DNA of 64,000 bases from Dillenia suffruticosa (Eukaryota > Streptophyta > Magnoliopsida > Dilleniales > Dilleniaceae), in contig JAVTVX010000001.1 in NCBI GenBank assembly GCA_033439265.1, positions 14,526,608 to 14,590,607 of the forward strand, written 5' to 3'. Positions 12,101 through 23,535 of the stretch are shown piece by piece. The translations under genes and the position numbers were made by a program. Each line of letters begins with the position of its first letter. Within the stretch, counting starts at the first letter, position 1. Below the pieces are notes generated by a model, which was given only the letters and a program-made list of their open reading frames with translations, made no database searches and was not told where the DNA came from.

Positions 12101-15100
12101 CAGTTATTACAATGTGCTTGCTTTATATGTTATGCTTGAGTTTTCTTTCACATATTTTGGTCCCTCCTGCATACTGTCTTTTTCTAAAAACAAGCACTGG
12201 AATTTTCTATGGCCTCTATGGTTCATCATCAGCACTTGTTTGCACCAAATTTGTGAATATTTGTTAGTGCATAGGGACATTGCATGTCCAATTCCTGACA
12301 AAATGTCTATGTCGGCACTAGCAGGTTCTGCGGACACCTAAGTCATCTTTATCCAAACAATTTGTAACTAAGTGTTCTTTTTCAGGCAATGAGTACAAGT
12401 ATTGGTTCTTTTCTATTCGTAAATAGTCCCCTTTTCTTTGGAGGGGGCGGATGTCAAAACTTTTAATTGTTTGTCTTATGTCAAATCTTTATGCTTAACC
12501 TCTATCAAAATGGGAATCTGTATAGGATTATGCTGGATGTGTAAGTTTACAAAATATGTTCCTCCTCTCTCATCATTTTTTTGAGAGCGCACTCATTCTG
12601 TTACAAATTTGATCCTTGTCAAACAGAAGATTCATTCAGTTGGTCCAGAAGTACTAAAGTCAATTCAGGGATTACTGGATGTTGCACTAAAGCTCTGTAG
12701 GGTGTATTCAGAAGCTGTAAATTGGGAGTTCTATAACGCTAACATTCAACAAGATACTGAAGGCATGGAATGTGAAGAGACTGCTAAAATATGTCATGTT
12801 ATAAGTGTAATAAAATATACAATTGAAAAGTTTTGTGATTTGGGCAGTCTTGCGGCTAAGGATGGTGGGAATCTGGTTACCATCCTTAATGCATCATGGA
12901 AAGGGGTGGTTAGCTTGCTTCAATTGGGCAAGGGGGTTTTAGCATCAAAAACAAATGTAAATGATATCATTCTCACCTTAGTTTCTCTTGCCAGGGAACC
13001 TCTAAGATGTGCTTCTGATGCTTGGTCTTCTCTGGTAGAATCTATTACTGTCACAGATGCAAGAAGGGCATTTCTTCCGGTTAGATTTTACCTGATAAAT
13101 GCTGTGAGGATATCTCGCCAATATCCAAGCCAAGCATTTTCTGTCTACAAGGAGATAACAAGATTTGTGCTAATGATCTTCTCCTTAAAAATATTGCTGA
13201 GTAAAGAACGTTCTCTTAAAGATGCAGTGGAAGTTTTGGCAGAGCAACTGGAACCAACCTCATTTCAACTAATAGAATCTGTATTGAATTCTGCTTTAGT
13301 AAAACAGGAGCTGAAGCAAGAAGTTCTGGATTGGTTGTTTGATGAAGGATATCCAAGTTTTAACTGTGGGGATCAAAGAAGTGAATCAACAACATTAACA
13401 AGTGATGTATTCTTAGTTACTTGTGATGCAGTGCCTTGGGCAAGGATATTTTTACTTCCAAGGATTGCCTTATTTCTGAAAATTCTGGAAAAATCTGAAC
13501 TTGATGACATAAAACTGGGGATGACCAGGAAGCTTGGATGGCTTTTGAATACCATAATAGTTGAGGAAGCTTATGCTTCCATTCTTGTTTTGCAGTTTCC
13601 AGTATGTCCCGACTCTGGACCTTTGAAGAACGTAATGTGGCTGCCTATGTATTCTTTCCTTTTACAATCGCTAAAAGCTTTCATGCTTGTTGCCTATTCT
13701 ACCCCAGCTTGGGAGGAATTGGAATCTTTCCTTACTGAAAATATTCTTCATCCACATTTTCTTTGCTGGGAGATTGTTATGGAACTGTGGTGCTTTATGG
13801 TGCGTCATGCTGAACCAGTCTTGGTTATTGACATCTTTGATAAGATTTTTTTACTATTCAAGTCAGTGGCACCACTGGATTCTCACCTTATTCCTGGTTG
13901 TATCCTGAGAAGACTGGCTAAATCAATTTGCATGCTTGTTTCTTCTAGTGCACATTCCATGGTCGATCAAGTTTACACTTACATCAGTGATGATAAATCT
14001 CAGTTGTCGTTGGTCATGTACATGGCATTACTTATGGAGGGTTTCCCACTGAACTTGCTCTCAGATGATTTGCAAAAGGTGGCCGTGCAGAAAATTATTT
14101 CTGAATATTTTGGCTTCATTGACAACTTCGATGTTGATATGATAAGGTCATGCAGTTCTAGCATTTACATTGTGCCGGTCTTTGCCATGGCTTCTGCACT
14201 GGCTACTCTGTAAGTAACCATCTATCATGTTTCTGCTGACACGACGTATAAGCTCATCTTACATAGATCAAGAAATGATATGTTCACTTACTATTTGCGA
14301 AGTTGATAGATATATGACTGCTATAATTTACCTGTTTGTAGCTTTGATAATCATAAGGATAACTATAGCTTTCCACTTAGCTGTTTTTGCATCAGTCTAA
14401 TCTCTGGTTCATCATGTATTGATTAGCATTACTGCAACATTTTTCTTCTTGCTTTTCAATGTTTTCCGCTTTGACAAGTTTGTGTGCAACAATTGGTGGT
14501 CCTGTTGTGTAACGTTAAATTCAAATATGTAAGTTTTGTAAATTCGGCCCAGTAGACATCTGTAGCATATTCTTTTTGGTTGGTTGTCAACTTGGTCACA
14601 GAGATAACCGATCACAGATACAAAATATCTTCCATATTTCTATTAACTGAAAGAAAGTCATATCATTTATTTTGCAGCCAGATTAATGTACCTGATATTG
14701 ATGCAAGGACCCTAAAATTCATGGTTACCTTGATTCAGTGCTACAAAACGGTCACAGAACAATCTTCGAATGACCTGTATGGCAAGCTTCTGGGTGAAAT
14801 GTTACATATCATCTCTCATATGAAGCCTCTTTATGCATCTCAAGAAATGGACGATGTGGTCTTGGAGCTTAAAAACCTGCTTATTTCTGGAACAGCAGCC
14901 TCAGATGCACAAATTTTCAGATGCAAACCAGGTCTAGCTATTTTTTCAGCAGGCCTTGGCCATAAGGAAATTGTAGAAAGTGATAAGAATCCAAACACCT
15001 GTGCTGTGTGGGAAGTATTTCACATGTTACTGAGAGAACGGCATTGGGCCTTTGTTCATCTAGCAATTGCTGCATTTGGATTTTTTGCAGCTCGTACTTC

Positions 15101-15575
15101 CTGTAATGAATTATGGAGATTTGTGCCACAGAATGCAGCCCTTGCATTTGACTTGAAGTCAGGAAATGAGGCAAAAGAGGATTACTTTATGTCGGAATTG
15201 AAAATTTTTCTTGAGAAGGAAATGGCTTTTACTTCGGTAAGATCTAGCCCTGAGCAGGTTTCCCCACTGGTAAATGAAGGTTCTATCCTTAAAGAAATGA
15301 CCTACAAACATTTAAATGTTGAATCTCAGGGTGAGGTATGTGAAATTGTGGGGATTGATGGAGAAAACCACACAAGCAAGAAAAGGAAATTTCCGGATGA
15401 AATTTCTAGGGGAATGGAACTGCTGCAAGATGCTCTAAAGGTTATGGGCTATGGTCTTTCTAAGTGGAAGCAGGATCAATTGGACTCCTCAGAACTTAAA
15501 GGGAAGTTCTTATCTAACTTTTCAAGCCTCGAAGATCTCGTTAATCACTTAATGGGTCTGGCTGCTGGTGGTTGA
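6111..15575 (+). CDS. FLIP: FLIP, FIDGETIN-LIKE-1 interacting protein (7 exons)
   Basis: The conceptual coding exons are 6111-6173, 6599-6691, 7073-7207, 7342-7431, 8873-9022, 12627-14209 and 14678-15575. All introns are GT-AG and the exons sum to 3012 bp, or 1003 residues plus stop. The first five exons join in phase 0; exon 6 ends after two bases of a codon. The product is an alpha-helix-rich protein matching my knowledge of plant FLIP (Arabidopsis At1g04650; DUF4487; human FIRRM/C1orf112). Hallmark stretches are TFWEDFTCLDISQCMLNKAI in exon 3, EEEHSDLFF in exon 4, HPHFLCWEIVMELWCFMVRH in exon 6 and LLRERHWAFVHLAIAAFGFF in exon 7. In Arabidopsis FLIP partners the AAA-ATPase FIGL1 and restrains RAD51/DMC1 strand invasion, limiting meiotic crossovers. 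The C-terminal exon has a basic KKRKFPDE stretch that may be nuclear-targeting. Intron 5 is 3.6 kb and transposon-bearing. Two alternative exon choices (6757-6834; acceptor at 7273) keep frame and are noted separately. Confidence 0.87.
6757..6834 (+). other. Possible cassette exon in FLIP intron 2
   Basis: This 78-bp stretch is preceded by TTCTCAG, followed by GTTCAA, and is open in phase with exon 2 (26 codons beginning AQAVFLLRFLGG). I know of no counterpart in other FLIP proteins, where the residues of exons 2 and 3 are contiguous. It may be an alternative exon or chance. Confidence 0.25.
9402..9575 (+). repeat. Tandem duplication of about 87 bp in FLIP intron 5
   Basis: Units 9402-9490 and 9491-9575 share GTTCAATCC, ACAGGATGT and TTAGTTTGCAATG in the same order, with scattered substitutions. 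It is an old local duplication inside the intron with no coding function. Confidence 0.8.
9692..10365. mobile_element. hAT-like non-autonomous element in FLIP intron 5
   Basis: A 674-bp AT-rich insert is flanked by the perfect 8-bp direct duplication TTACATGT (9684-9691 and 10366-10373). Its ends are inverted and imperfect: GGCAAAGACAAGTGGC on the left, and AGCAAAGGCGAAGCC read in reverse complement on the right. An 8-bp target duplication with short degenerate inverted ends is the signature of hAT elements. There is no coding capacity. Confidence 0.68.
10978..11465. mobile_element. Possible inverted-repeat element (MITE) in FLIP intron 5
   Basis: TAACTACAC with CTTTCAATATACCC near 10978-11022 is mirrored by TAACTACACC and CTTTCAGATATGCCC read in reverse complement from 11465 back to about 11415. 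Between them lie poly-C (11150-11160), CT-rich sequence and a perfect 13-bp hairpin at 11343-11372. I could not fix the boundaries or a target duplication. Confidence 0.35.
11801..11987 (+). repeat. Two adjacent tandem duplications in FLIP intron 5
   Basis: The 30-base words at 11801-11830 and 11851-11880 (TATTCTTTAATTGCTAA core) repeat with period 50. The 57-base units at 11874-11930 and 11931-11987 share CCATCAATGTCAACCATAGG and ACATTTAAATTCAAAC. Confidence 0.8.
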
Positions 15576-16053
15576 GTTTGAATTTTCCTCTCAAGTTGAT
15601 TTTGGTGAACCACAGTCAGCTGTGTACTGCCAATTAATATACAGGTAAGGACATGTCTTGTCCAAATCAAGTGCTGCAGAGCTTCAGATTATTTTGCCCC
15701 TTCCTTTGATGAAATATTTTCTGTTGGTAATGCTTTCTGCATTTTAACGTCCAGTTATAGATAATGGTTATGTTGTTTAACCATTGTCATTAACTTCATG
15801 CAGAAAAGTTGAGGGTATAAATGAGATATGAGAGTTGGGTGCCAGATTGTGTAACTTAAAAAATGATACCACGGCAAATTATGGTTGGGTAAATGCTATC
15901 GTATTTCTGAAGTTTGATAAGCATCACTTTCTTTTTTTATGGGCATTTCTTCATTTTTCAAGTGCAAGAATATAAAGGCTAAAGTCCTTTTTGGTCCCCC
16001 TAATTTGTAGCCGTAACCACTTCTTACTCTGAAGTCTCAGGAGTAAATTTAAA
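15576..16053. other. FLIP 3' flank
   Basis: Non-coding 3' untranslated and flanking sequence of FLIP. No gene is seen. Confidence 0.5.
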
Positions 16054-16738
16054 CAGTGTTTTAAAACCCAAACCGGAGTACGAATCAATCGTGCCAAAGG
16101 ATCAATGGGTCAATAGGACATCGGGTCAAATCAGTCAAATTCTATATATCCAATTATAAATATTTATCAAATTATATTCAAAATATATAATATTAATAAG
16201 ATATAATTCATTCATTTAAATATTATATATTATTTAATATGAAATATCAAAGTACATCAAAAGTTAATTTAAATAATAGGGTTGAACATATCAAAGTGTA
16301 ATTTAAACAATAAAAAAGGACCAATGAGGAAAAAGGAAAAAAAATGACCCCAAGATAAAAACAATAAAAAAAAAAAGCACCGAAGAGGTGAGAGTGAAAT
16401 AGAAAGAAAAGAAAAAAAAAATGACACAAAGCATTGTGGTCGAGTGGCTCATTACATTCTCAAGTTTGAGTTCAACCATTAGCAGTTTTTACACAAAAAA
16501 GAAGAGGAAAAACACCTGGATTGGCCGGATCAATCCGGTTCTGGTCTAATTCAGGTTTTGACCAATTTTTTCAAAATCTAGTTATTTTAAGAAATCCAGA
16601 TCAGCTGTTGGTCCGATTCCTGGTTCCGATCTATCCGGGTTTTGATCGATTTTTTAAAACTTGGTTATTTTAAAAAGCCCGGACCAACTGTTGGTCCAGT
16701 TCCTAATCGGACCGGCTGATTGGAGTTTCAAAACACTG
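16054..16738. mobile_element. Terminal-inverted-repeat element, hAT-like
   Basis: The left end CAGTGTTTTAAAACCCAAAC and the right end, read in reverse complement, CAGTGTTTTGAAACTCCAAT form imperfect inverted repeats about 685 bp apart. Both subterminal regions are rich in GATCAATCCGG / GGTCCGATTCC-type words. No target duplication was found. A tRNA-like segment lies inside at about 16437-16485. It is similar in style to the element at 46703-47674. Confidence 0.55.
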
Positions 16739-18930
16739 CTTCAGAGGTACCTATAATATATACGAAAGGTAATACTTTTGCATCTTTATTTGATTGACCG
16801 TGGATCAGGCCTATATGGCATTGCCTATGAAAAGTCCTGAAGTGGAATATCCAAGTCACTATCATGTTGATAGAAAGTTTTTTCACATAAAATATTTTCA
16901 AATTTTCAAAATTAATATTTTTCTAAGAAAAAATTAATCTTACTTGGTTAACCAAAAAGGATGCTGCGCAATCAGAATAATCCACAACAGCAAGCCTATT
17001 AGAAAATATCTAAGGATCAATCTGACAAACAAAGACAGGTACTTTAACTTTCTTTATGATATCTCCAGTCGGATCAACATGACATTGCCTGCTACCATCA
17101 GAATTGTCTAAAATCATCCATTGATTGTTCCACCTTTGGAATTCCCAATAAATTGGGGTTTTCTTCTACTTGTTGATTATAACAGTAGCTGTCTGAAACT
17201 TTCATCAACCAAAACATGCTCTTTCATTGTTGTGGATTCTAAACAACTTGGTGCTGAGGCATCCCTTGAGAAGCATGCGACTCAATATTGGAGACACGTG
17301 CTTTTAGTCCATCCATCTCCTCCTAAAGTTTCAGGAGCAATTCAACTCACTGAAAATAGGTGAACTTTCTTCAGAAGGTTCTGAATCTTAACATCTTAAT
17401 CATGCTCAAAGGATGATCAGCTGTTGGAGCTTTGATCATTATTACTGCCATAGTGGGATGACCATGTACAACATGCGCATTTCCCTGGCCATGACCACGT
17501 ACAACAAGCTTTTTGTGACGTAATCAAATAGTCTAATTTAAGGTGCTGTTGTAGAACTAACATGCACATTTCCCTGGCCATGACCATGTACAACAAGCCA
17601 CCAAGTCGGTCTCTAGGTACCAGATTTTACTCATTAATAAGATGGTTGGGCCTCTTTTTTAAGGTTTCAATGGTTGGGGCTCTTAAAACTGAAATGCACA
17701 TCGCCAATCAGATGAAGGTAATCTTGGATCTTACAAGATCCTATTTGAAAGTGTTTCAAGGGCAAATTGTACATCTGTTGCAACAGAAAAATTTTACGTA
17801 TTACATGGCATGCTAGTATGATGGGATGCTTTGTCCGTGTGTATTACATGGCATGCACAAAATTTGTGGTTGTACAGGGTTGTTTCTGACAGCACAATAG
17901 TCTCTTTCCTATGATATAAGATGCCATTAATCCTCTCTCTCACTCTCTCTTAAGAATGGTGGTACTCTTATCTACCACTTCTCGCTTGTGAATTAATAAA
18001 CTCATCTGATACGAGGAGTAGTCGGTAAACCACATGCATTAGGAAGATAAATATACTTGGGGAACTTGTGTGATTTAAAAATCTGTGTGTGGTAATTATG
18101 GAGATTGAATTTTAAATCTTGCTGTAGGAGTATTTCCAACTAATAAAGTTGGAACCGGCGTTGTTGTTCCCTATCCTATATGTGGAGTGGAATCCTAGTT
18201 TTTATGGTTTTAATGACATTGTGAGTAGGCCATGGTTCATGGCTTTTGCTGCAGTCACCAGATATTTGCTTTTCTCCTAATTTCTAAGCTATTGTTTTAT
18301 TGATTATTCCTTTTCCATTCTTTAGAAGTGATAAAAAAATTAATGTGGGTTGAGGCTTCCGCTATAATTAAGGCGCTGAAATAATATTTCTTGTATGTTC
18401 ATATTCAACCAAAATAGAACTAAAATTTTAGTAAGATACTATCATCTATAATTCAAGTTTTCTTGGCATTGGCAGCCTCAGCTTAAGGTCAGTTTGCAAC
18501 TTGTCTTTGCATCAATGACTTGAAAACTGCACCAGTTTTCATGTCTGAAATTTGCAAATTGAGATTGATTATGCAAATGGCTTTTTTTTTTGGTTACATG
18601 CAAATGGCTTTTTAACTTCCTTTATTTAACACTTGAATGATCAAGTGGCTCGAAGAGCGTTCAACTTGGATACCCAATTCTATAAATATATTTTGTTCAC
18701 ACCATCGATATTCGGAATTATATTCTGACTAATTTATTTCGAGTATTTGCGAAAGTCATATCTTAAAGTGACTATCAGAGTGTAGTTTTTTTAATTTTTA
18801 AATTTTGAATTCAAAATTTGATTAAAAATTTTAACATCTCAATCTATTAAGCTAACTATCTGTTAGTATCCGATTTTACTAGGGTACACATAAGCATGAT
18901 CTTTTGTTCATGATCGGAATCTATGGAGTA
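16739..18930. other. Intergenic, no gene recognised
   Basis: AT-rich sequence. A dispersed direct repeat of about 45 bases sharing CATTTCCCTGGCCATGACCA occurs at about 17477-17510 and 17564-17600. The 80- and 84-residue frames at 17121 and 17562 have no recognisable domains. Confidence 0.4.
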
Positions 18931-18960
18931 ATACCTTTCTCAGCCTTTTGGCCAAGAGCC
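18931..18960 (+). pseudogene. U2 snRNA 5'-end-like fragment
   Basis: ATACCTTTCTCAGCCTTTTG followed by GCCAAGA is almost exactly the conserved first 27 bases of U2 snRNA. Similarity then ends: the branch-site-pairing GTAGTA region and Sm site are absent, and no upstream plant USE (GTCCCACATCG-type) element is seen. It is best read as a truncated U2 pseudogene or a U2-tailed retro-insert, not an active snRNA gene. Confidence 0.5.
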
Positions 18961-20577
18961 GATTGTGTTGAGAGGAACCTAACAATGGGTCCTCATGAGT
19001 GAAAGTTATTACCAGCACGCAAGAGGCGAATCTTATTGGTTGACTCTGGCCTTCAATAGTTGTTTGGGAGGCTTGATTTTCTAGGGACAAATGAGTGTTA
19101 TAATTATAAACGAAAGTAATTTAAAAACTTACAAGATTCGAGCTTGGTTGGTATTTTAGCTCAAAAATTATTTCTTTTTATTAAATTATTATGATTTCTC
19201 ATTGTGATATTTGATCTGTGCTAAGGTGGATTGTGGTTATTTCCATCACCTCCCACAAGTCAAAAGGCCTGCAAAAAAGACTTCATCTTAATATCCCAAG
19301 AGCCAGTTTTCTCCGTAAGACACAGGAGGTGAAGATAGAAAGCTTGAGGAATTTGGAGTGGTGAGGATTGGAGATTTAGGCGCGTGTGTGTGTGTTTTTT
19401 CTCTTTCTTTTTTTTATTTTTTTATTTTTTGGAAGAGTTTTATTTTATACTCTTAAGAACAAAGAAATCTCTGTTGCCAATTTGTAAGATTTAGTAGCTA
19501 AAAATACAAGTAATGATGGAGTTAAAGAAAACAGACACTTTATTGCAACGTCGATGTGACTGAATTCAGAAAAATCAAGAAATCATAAACCGAACAACTG
19601 AAAATTAGAAGGCCAACACAAAATGCAGTAGAGAAATTCAAACAAGGTAACCGTTATTTTAAATATAGCTGACCTATTCAAATTATAAACTAATTTCAGT
19701 AAAGGATGCAATTTTCAACACTTATCTTCTGTTAGGCTCTCATTGTGATGCGCGCCATCTTAATAAACCTTTTTATTTATTTATTTATTTATTTATTTTC
19801 CAATCCTCTACTCTTACATTGGTTATGGTAGATAACCAGACAATATGAACTATATTTCTTGAAGTAGATCTCCTCTTTGCATAATCTAACCATCAACATC
19901 CAATCATATAAAATCATGAAATTTGACCCATTTATATATTTTTCATATTAAGGGTGTCAAGAATTCAATTTTTTTGAAAACTATTGTTAAAATTTATTAT
20001 ATATGTTCTAATAGAAATAGATAAACTCGTATTTGAGAAAATTGTGATCGGGTTTAATTAAATTTACTCGAGGTGTTTTTCTGATACAAAAGCCTTATTA
20101 AAAAGGATATAATTCAAACAAAACTCGCATGTTACGTTGTCATGGGGAGTTTGAAAATTATTTACCAAACAATATCTCAGAAATTTTCTATTTTAGGTAG
20201 TCATTTAAGCACCCTCAATTAAAGAGGACCCTGACTAGTGCTTATGCATTTTCAACTTTAATTACAAAATAAATGTTGGGCTTATTTTAACTCCCACGTT
20301 AGCATGAAATAAAGGGAGAGGGTGATGGAGATTATCCAATGCATTTATTGAATAAGATCAACCCACGAGAAAATATAATAAATCATAGTCATGTTTGTCA
20401 TACCATGCATGCCATCGAATCTTTTCTTAATCGAAATATTTTTCTGAAATTCTCACCATTAATATAATGTGTTCAAGAGAGAAGGGTAATAAATGGAAAA
20501 GAAAAATAAGGAGTCAAGGTATATAGATCATGGTACATTGGTGCCTCAAATAGAGAAGATTTTCTCCTCTTTTAAGC
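18961..20577. other. Intergenic and S1 gene promoter region
   Basis: No gene was recognised. There is an ATTT microsatellite at about 19770-19800. The last few hundred bases are the promoter flank of the first S1-type gene. Confidence 0.4.
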
Positions 20578-20585
20578 TATAAAAG
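20578..20585 (+). promoter_or_regulatory. TATA box of S1-type gene 1
   Basis: TATAAAAG lies 55 bases upstream of the ATG at 20633. Confidence 0.65.
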
Positions 20586-20632
20586 CTGCACCAGAAACTG
20601 AACTTGCAAGGGTTATCACCATTAGAGACACC

Positions 20633-21031
20633 ATGGCTCCTCTCAAAGCTTGTATGTTCATCTTTTTCCTAGGCTTAGTCATGAGCAACCTAGTACGATC
20701 GCAAGGGATGTACAAAGTTCGGATCACCAATCAGTTGGACGACCAAATGACGGTCAATTGCCAATCAAGACTGAGACAGATTGGTATCAAAATAATCGAT
20801 GTATCGGAGTCTTACGAATGGGAATTTCCTTTGGATGGCGAGGGATCCCTTCTTTGGACGTGCGTGGTGTCCTCGGTAAGATCATCCGGCACTTTTGATG
20901 CATACGATCCCACGCAAGATCCTAAAAGGTGTGATCCTACGGAGTGTAATTGGCTTGCTAAACCTGATGGTTTGTATCTCTGGGTTGCTAGTGCTCATGA
21001 ATATGTGAAAAAATTTCTGTGGCTGAGTTGA
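20633..21031 (+). CDS. Plant self-incompatibility S1 homologue (SPH) 1
   Basis: An intronless frame of 132 residues. Residues 1 to about 24 are a secretory signal peptide (MAPLKACMFIFFLGLVMSNL...). The mature part shows the plant self-incompatibility S1 layout: an N-terminal KVRITNQL strand, four conserved cysteines (CQS, WTC, RC, EC), the central W-x-F segment, a GTFDAYDP motif and a C-terminal DGLYLWV. SPH proteins are small secreted beta-sandwich proteins; the poppy founders act as stigma ligands that trigger rejection of self pollen, but most family members have other or unknown roles. Here a secreted signalling or interaction role is inference. It shares start context (ATTAGAGACACC before ATG) and a 3' GA tract with the other two copies but is the most divergent. 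The presence of TATA and intact frame suggests a functional gene. Confidence 0.85.
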   Translation: MAPLKACMFIFFLGLVMSNLVRSQGMYKVRITNQLDDQMTVNCQSRLRQIGIKIIDVSESYEWEFPLDGEGSLLWTCVVSSVRSSGTFDAYDPTQDPKRCDPTECNWLAKPDGLYLWVASAHEYVKKFLWLS

Positions 21032-21038
21032 TTGCTTT

Positions 21039-21040
<2 letters not shown>

Positions 21041-21074
<34 letters not shown>
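21041..21074 (+). repeat. (GA)n tract in the 3' UTR of S1 gene 1
   Basis: A GA microsatellite begins 10 bases after the stop codon, at the same place relative to the gene as in the other two copies. Confidence 0.85.
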
Positions 21075-21076
<2 letters not shown>

Positions 21077-22165
21077 GACTGTGGCATGATGTACTTATGG
21101 GTTCATTTTGTTAAGGTAGAATGATATCGATGTCTTGAACAGCGAACTTGTCTTTTGATATATTAATGTCTTGTGCTATCTGTGTTTGTTAATCTTTTGT
21201 TGGATATACCTATTCAATGCGACAAGTTTTTACAGAGCATAAACCCACTTGTTGCCTGTAATTTTATAGGTTGGCATTTTTTTGAATAACCTAAAATAAA
21301 ATTCTTATAATGGAGAATTTTAAGAAAATGAATATTAATTTTTTTTTAAAACTTAGTAATTATTAAAAAGTGTAAATTACATTGTTTTGCACTATTAGTG
21401 ATTGTAATAACTAAATCAATATTCACTCTCAATCAAGTAGCAAAACTTAAATACAATGAAAGGAAAATGGCAAAAATTCAATTTGCAAATCGAAGCCTTT
21501 TTGAGCATTTCTCCACGCACCATCTTCCGCCTCAAAGAAGAAACAAATAAAAAGAAGAAGAATGGTTTGGAACTTTCATTTTTTTTAGTAAATCGTTGGT
21601 ATCCGATAATGAATCCAGATAAATCCAATGTGAATTGAGTTAAATTTTTAAGAAACAAAATTTTCTCGATATCTATTTTTTTCATACACAATAATCGAAT
21701 TTGAAATCTTATTTAATAGGTACTAACGTTCAATTATTCAACTAGTACCACGTATTTTAATCGGCAACACATTTTCAGTCATATTATGATTTACGTATTG
21801 CTACATTAGCATATACTTATTGTCTTTTATAAATTCAACTAGTTTTTATTATAGTACATTAAGTTTGTTGGGATGTTAGAATATATTATGAAAATATATG
21901 ATGTTATTAGAAAATATTATGAGAATATTTAACTTTTTTATTTTTATATTTTCATATTTATAACAATAGATTTTTGATATAAACCTAACCAATAATAATA
22001 TATTAATTAAAACAATGAATTATTATAGTTCATATTATTATATTGCTTCCTATATTAATATGATACCATGATCATATTAAAATTTCTCTTATAAAACACA
22101 AAAGGAAATGCTGAAGAGATAAATGATGATACTGAAGAGATCAAATCCAATATAACCATATTCAA
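21075..22165. other. Intergenic, AT-rich
   Basis: The 3' flank of S1 gene 1. The stretch 21870-22100 (TGTTAGAATATATTATGAAAA and following) resembles a decayed copia-type LTR, but no partner repeat is seen. Confidence 0.35.
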
Positions 22166-22637
22166 CACTACAAAAAATCATACATTTCCTGATAATTTTT
22201 TTTTCTCATTCCTGATATCTTATAACCACCGCTAGAGAGTGGGGTGACGAAAGAATAAATGTCGAGAAAAAAATCATCGGGCATTTTCCCAACATTTACC
22301 AACAAATCTAGGGGAAGTTCTTTGAATAAGTTGAGATTCTAAAATTCCAATCTTGCGTGACAATATTATAGATCTATCGATCACTATCAATCCCCTCCCT
22401 TTTAAGGTGGTTGTGCAGGAAATACGATACATGTTTCACAACTTTAAAATTCTATATTCAAATCTAATTAATGAAAATCAGTTATGAAAATACACCCAAA
22501 ATATTCAACTTGGGGAAGCATTTGCAGCTTCATGACATCTGGAGCGAGTTGTGGAGACCGATAAATTTCATATAAAATGATGCAAAAATATGCATAAATA
22601 TGAAATTTATCACCGAATAACATTGAACCTCTAGATA
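22166..22637. other. CACTA-like start, otherwise unclassified
   Basis: CACTACAAAAAATCATAC at 22166 resembles a CACTA terminus, but no matching right end is visible. Nothing else is recognised in this stretch. Confidence 0.25.
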
Positions 22638-23065
22638 CACTATAAAAAAACATGGTCTTATTGATGAAAAATTTTTCATAACTAATATCGTGTTATAAAA
22701 ATTTAACGATAAAAAATAGAAATTTATTATCAAACCAGCAACAAAACTTTTTCGTCGCTAAATTTCATAATTAAATTTAGCGACAGATAACAAGTTCAGT
22801 TACTAAATTTAATGACGAAAAATAATATTTGTCGTTAAATTTAGTGACGGGTAGCAATATAACTAGTTATTTATCGCTGAATTTAGCGACGAATAATTAC
22901 TTCTATTGCTAATATTAGTGACAAACGTGAGAGTCCGTCGCTAAACCGAGTCAATATTTAGCGATGGATACAATTATCCGTGATTAAGTTAGTGATGATT
23001 CTAGAAATTTTAACCACAAAACAATGTGATTTAATGATGAATTTGATGACGGATTTGTAAATTTA
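22638..23065. mobile_element. CACTA-family fragment
   Basis: It begins CACTATAAAAAAACATGG and continues with many direct and inverted copies of the subterminal word TTTAGCGAC / GTCGCTAAAT. This arrangement is typical of CACTA (En/Spm) elements. The right terminus is missing, so it is truncated or decayed. Confidence 0.55.
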
Positions 23066-23535
23066 GAAAAAGAAATTCGGTTGTTTTCATATTTTTCCCT
23101 ATTAAAAAAAATTAGCCTATTTAACCAACATAAATCTTATAATAATCCATATCTTTTCAAATATCCAATCAAATCAAATCCGACCAATAATCCATCAGTA
23201 TCCATTCAATTCAATATCATTTCGAATCCAACCAATAATCTATCAATATTTATACAATATCTTTTCGTATAAATCAATAAACTATCGACATTCATCCGAT
23301 AAATCTAAAAATTTTCCAATCGCACTTACATCCATCCAATAAAATTTTGTGCATCCAATAAAATGTCAATAAAAACAAAATCATACAAATATCAATAAAA
23401 AAACAGAGAGAAACAAAAGTAAGATGATAATGAAGCCTCAGGTGGTAACCCCACAGGCTATACGGGAAACCATGTTAAGCAATTGAAGCAAGAACCAAAA
23501 TACAATCCCACAAAGTTACAAATCAAAAACTTCTG
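23066..23535. other. Intergenic, AT-rich
   Basis: Contains short degenerate AATCC/CCAATAA word repeats at 23150-23360. It may be the 3' untranslated region of the possible small minus-strand gene. No other gene is seen. Confidence 0.35.
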
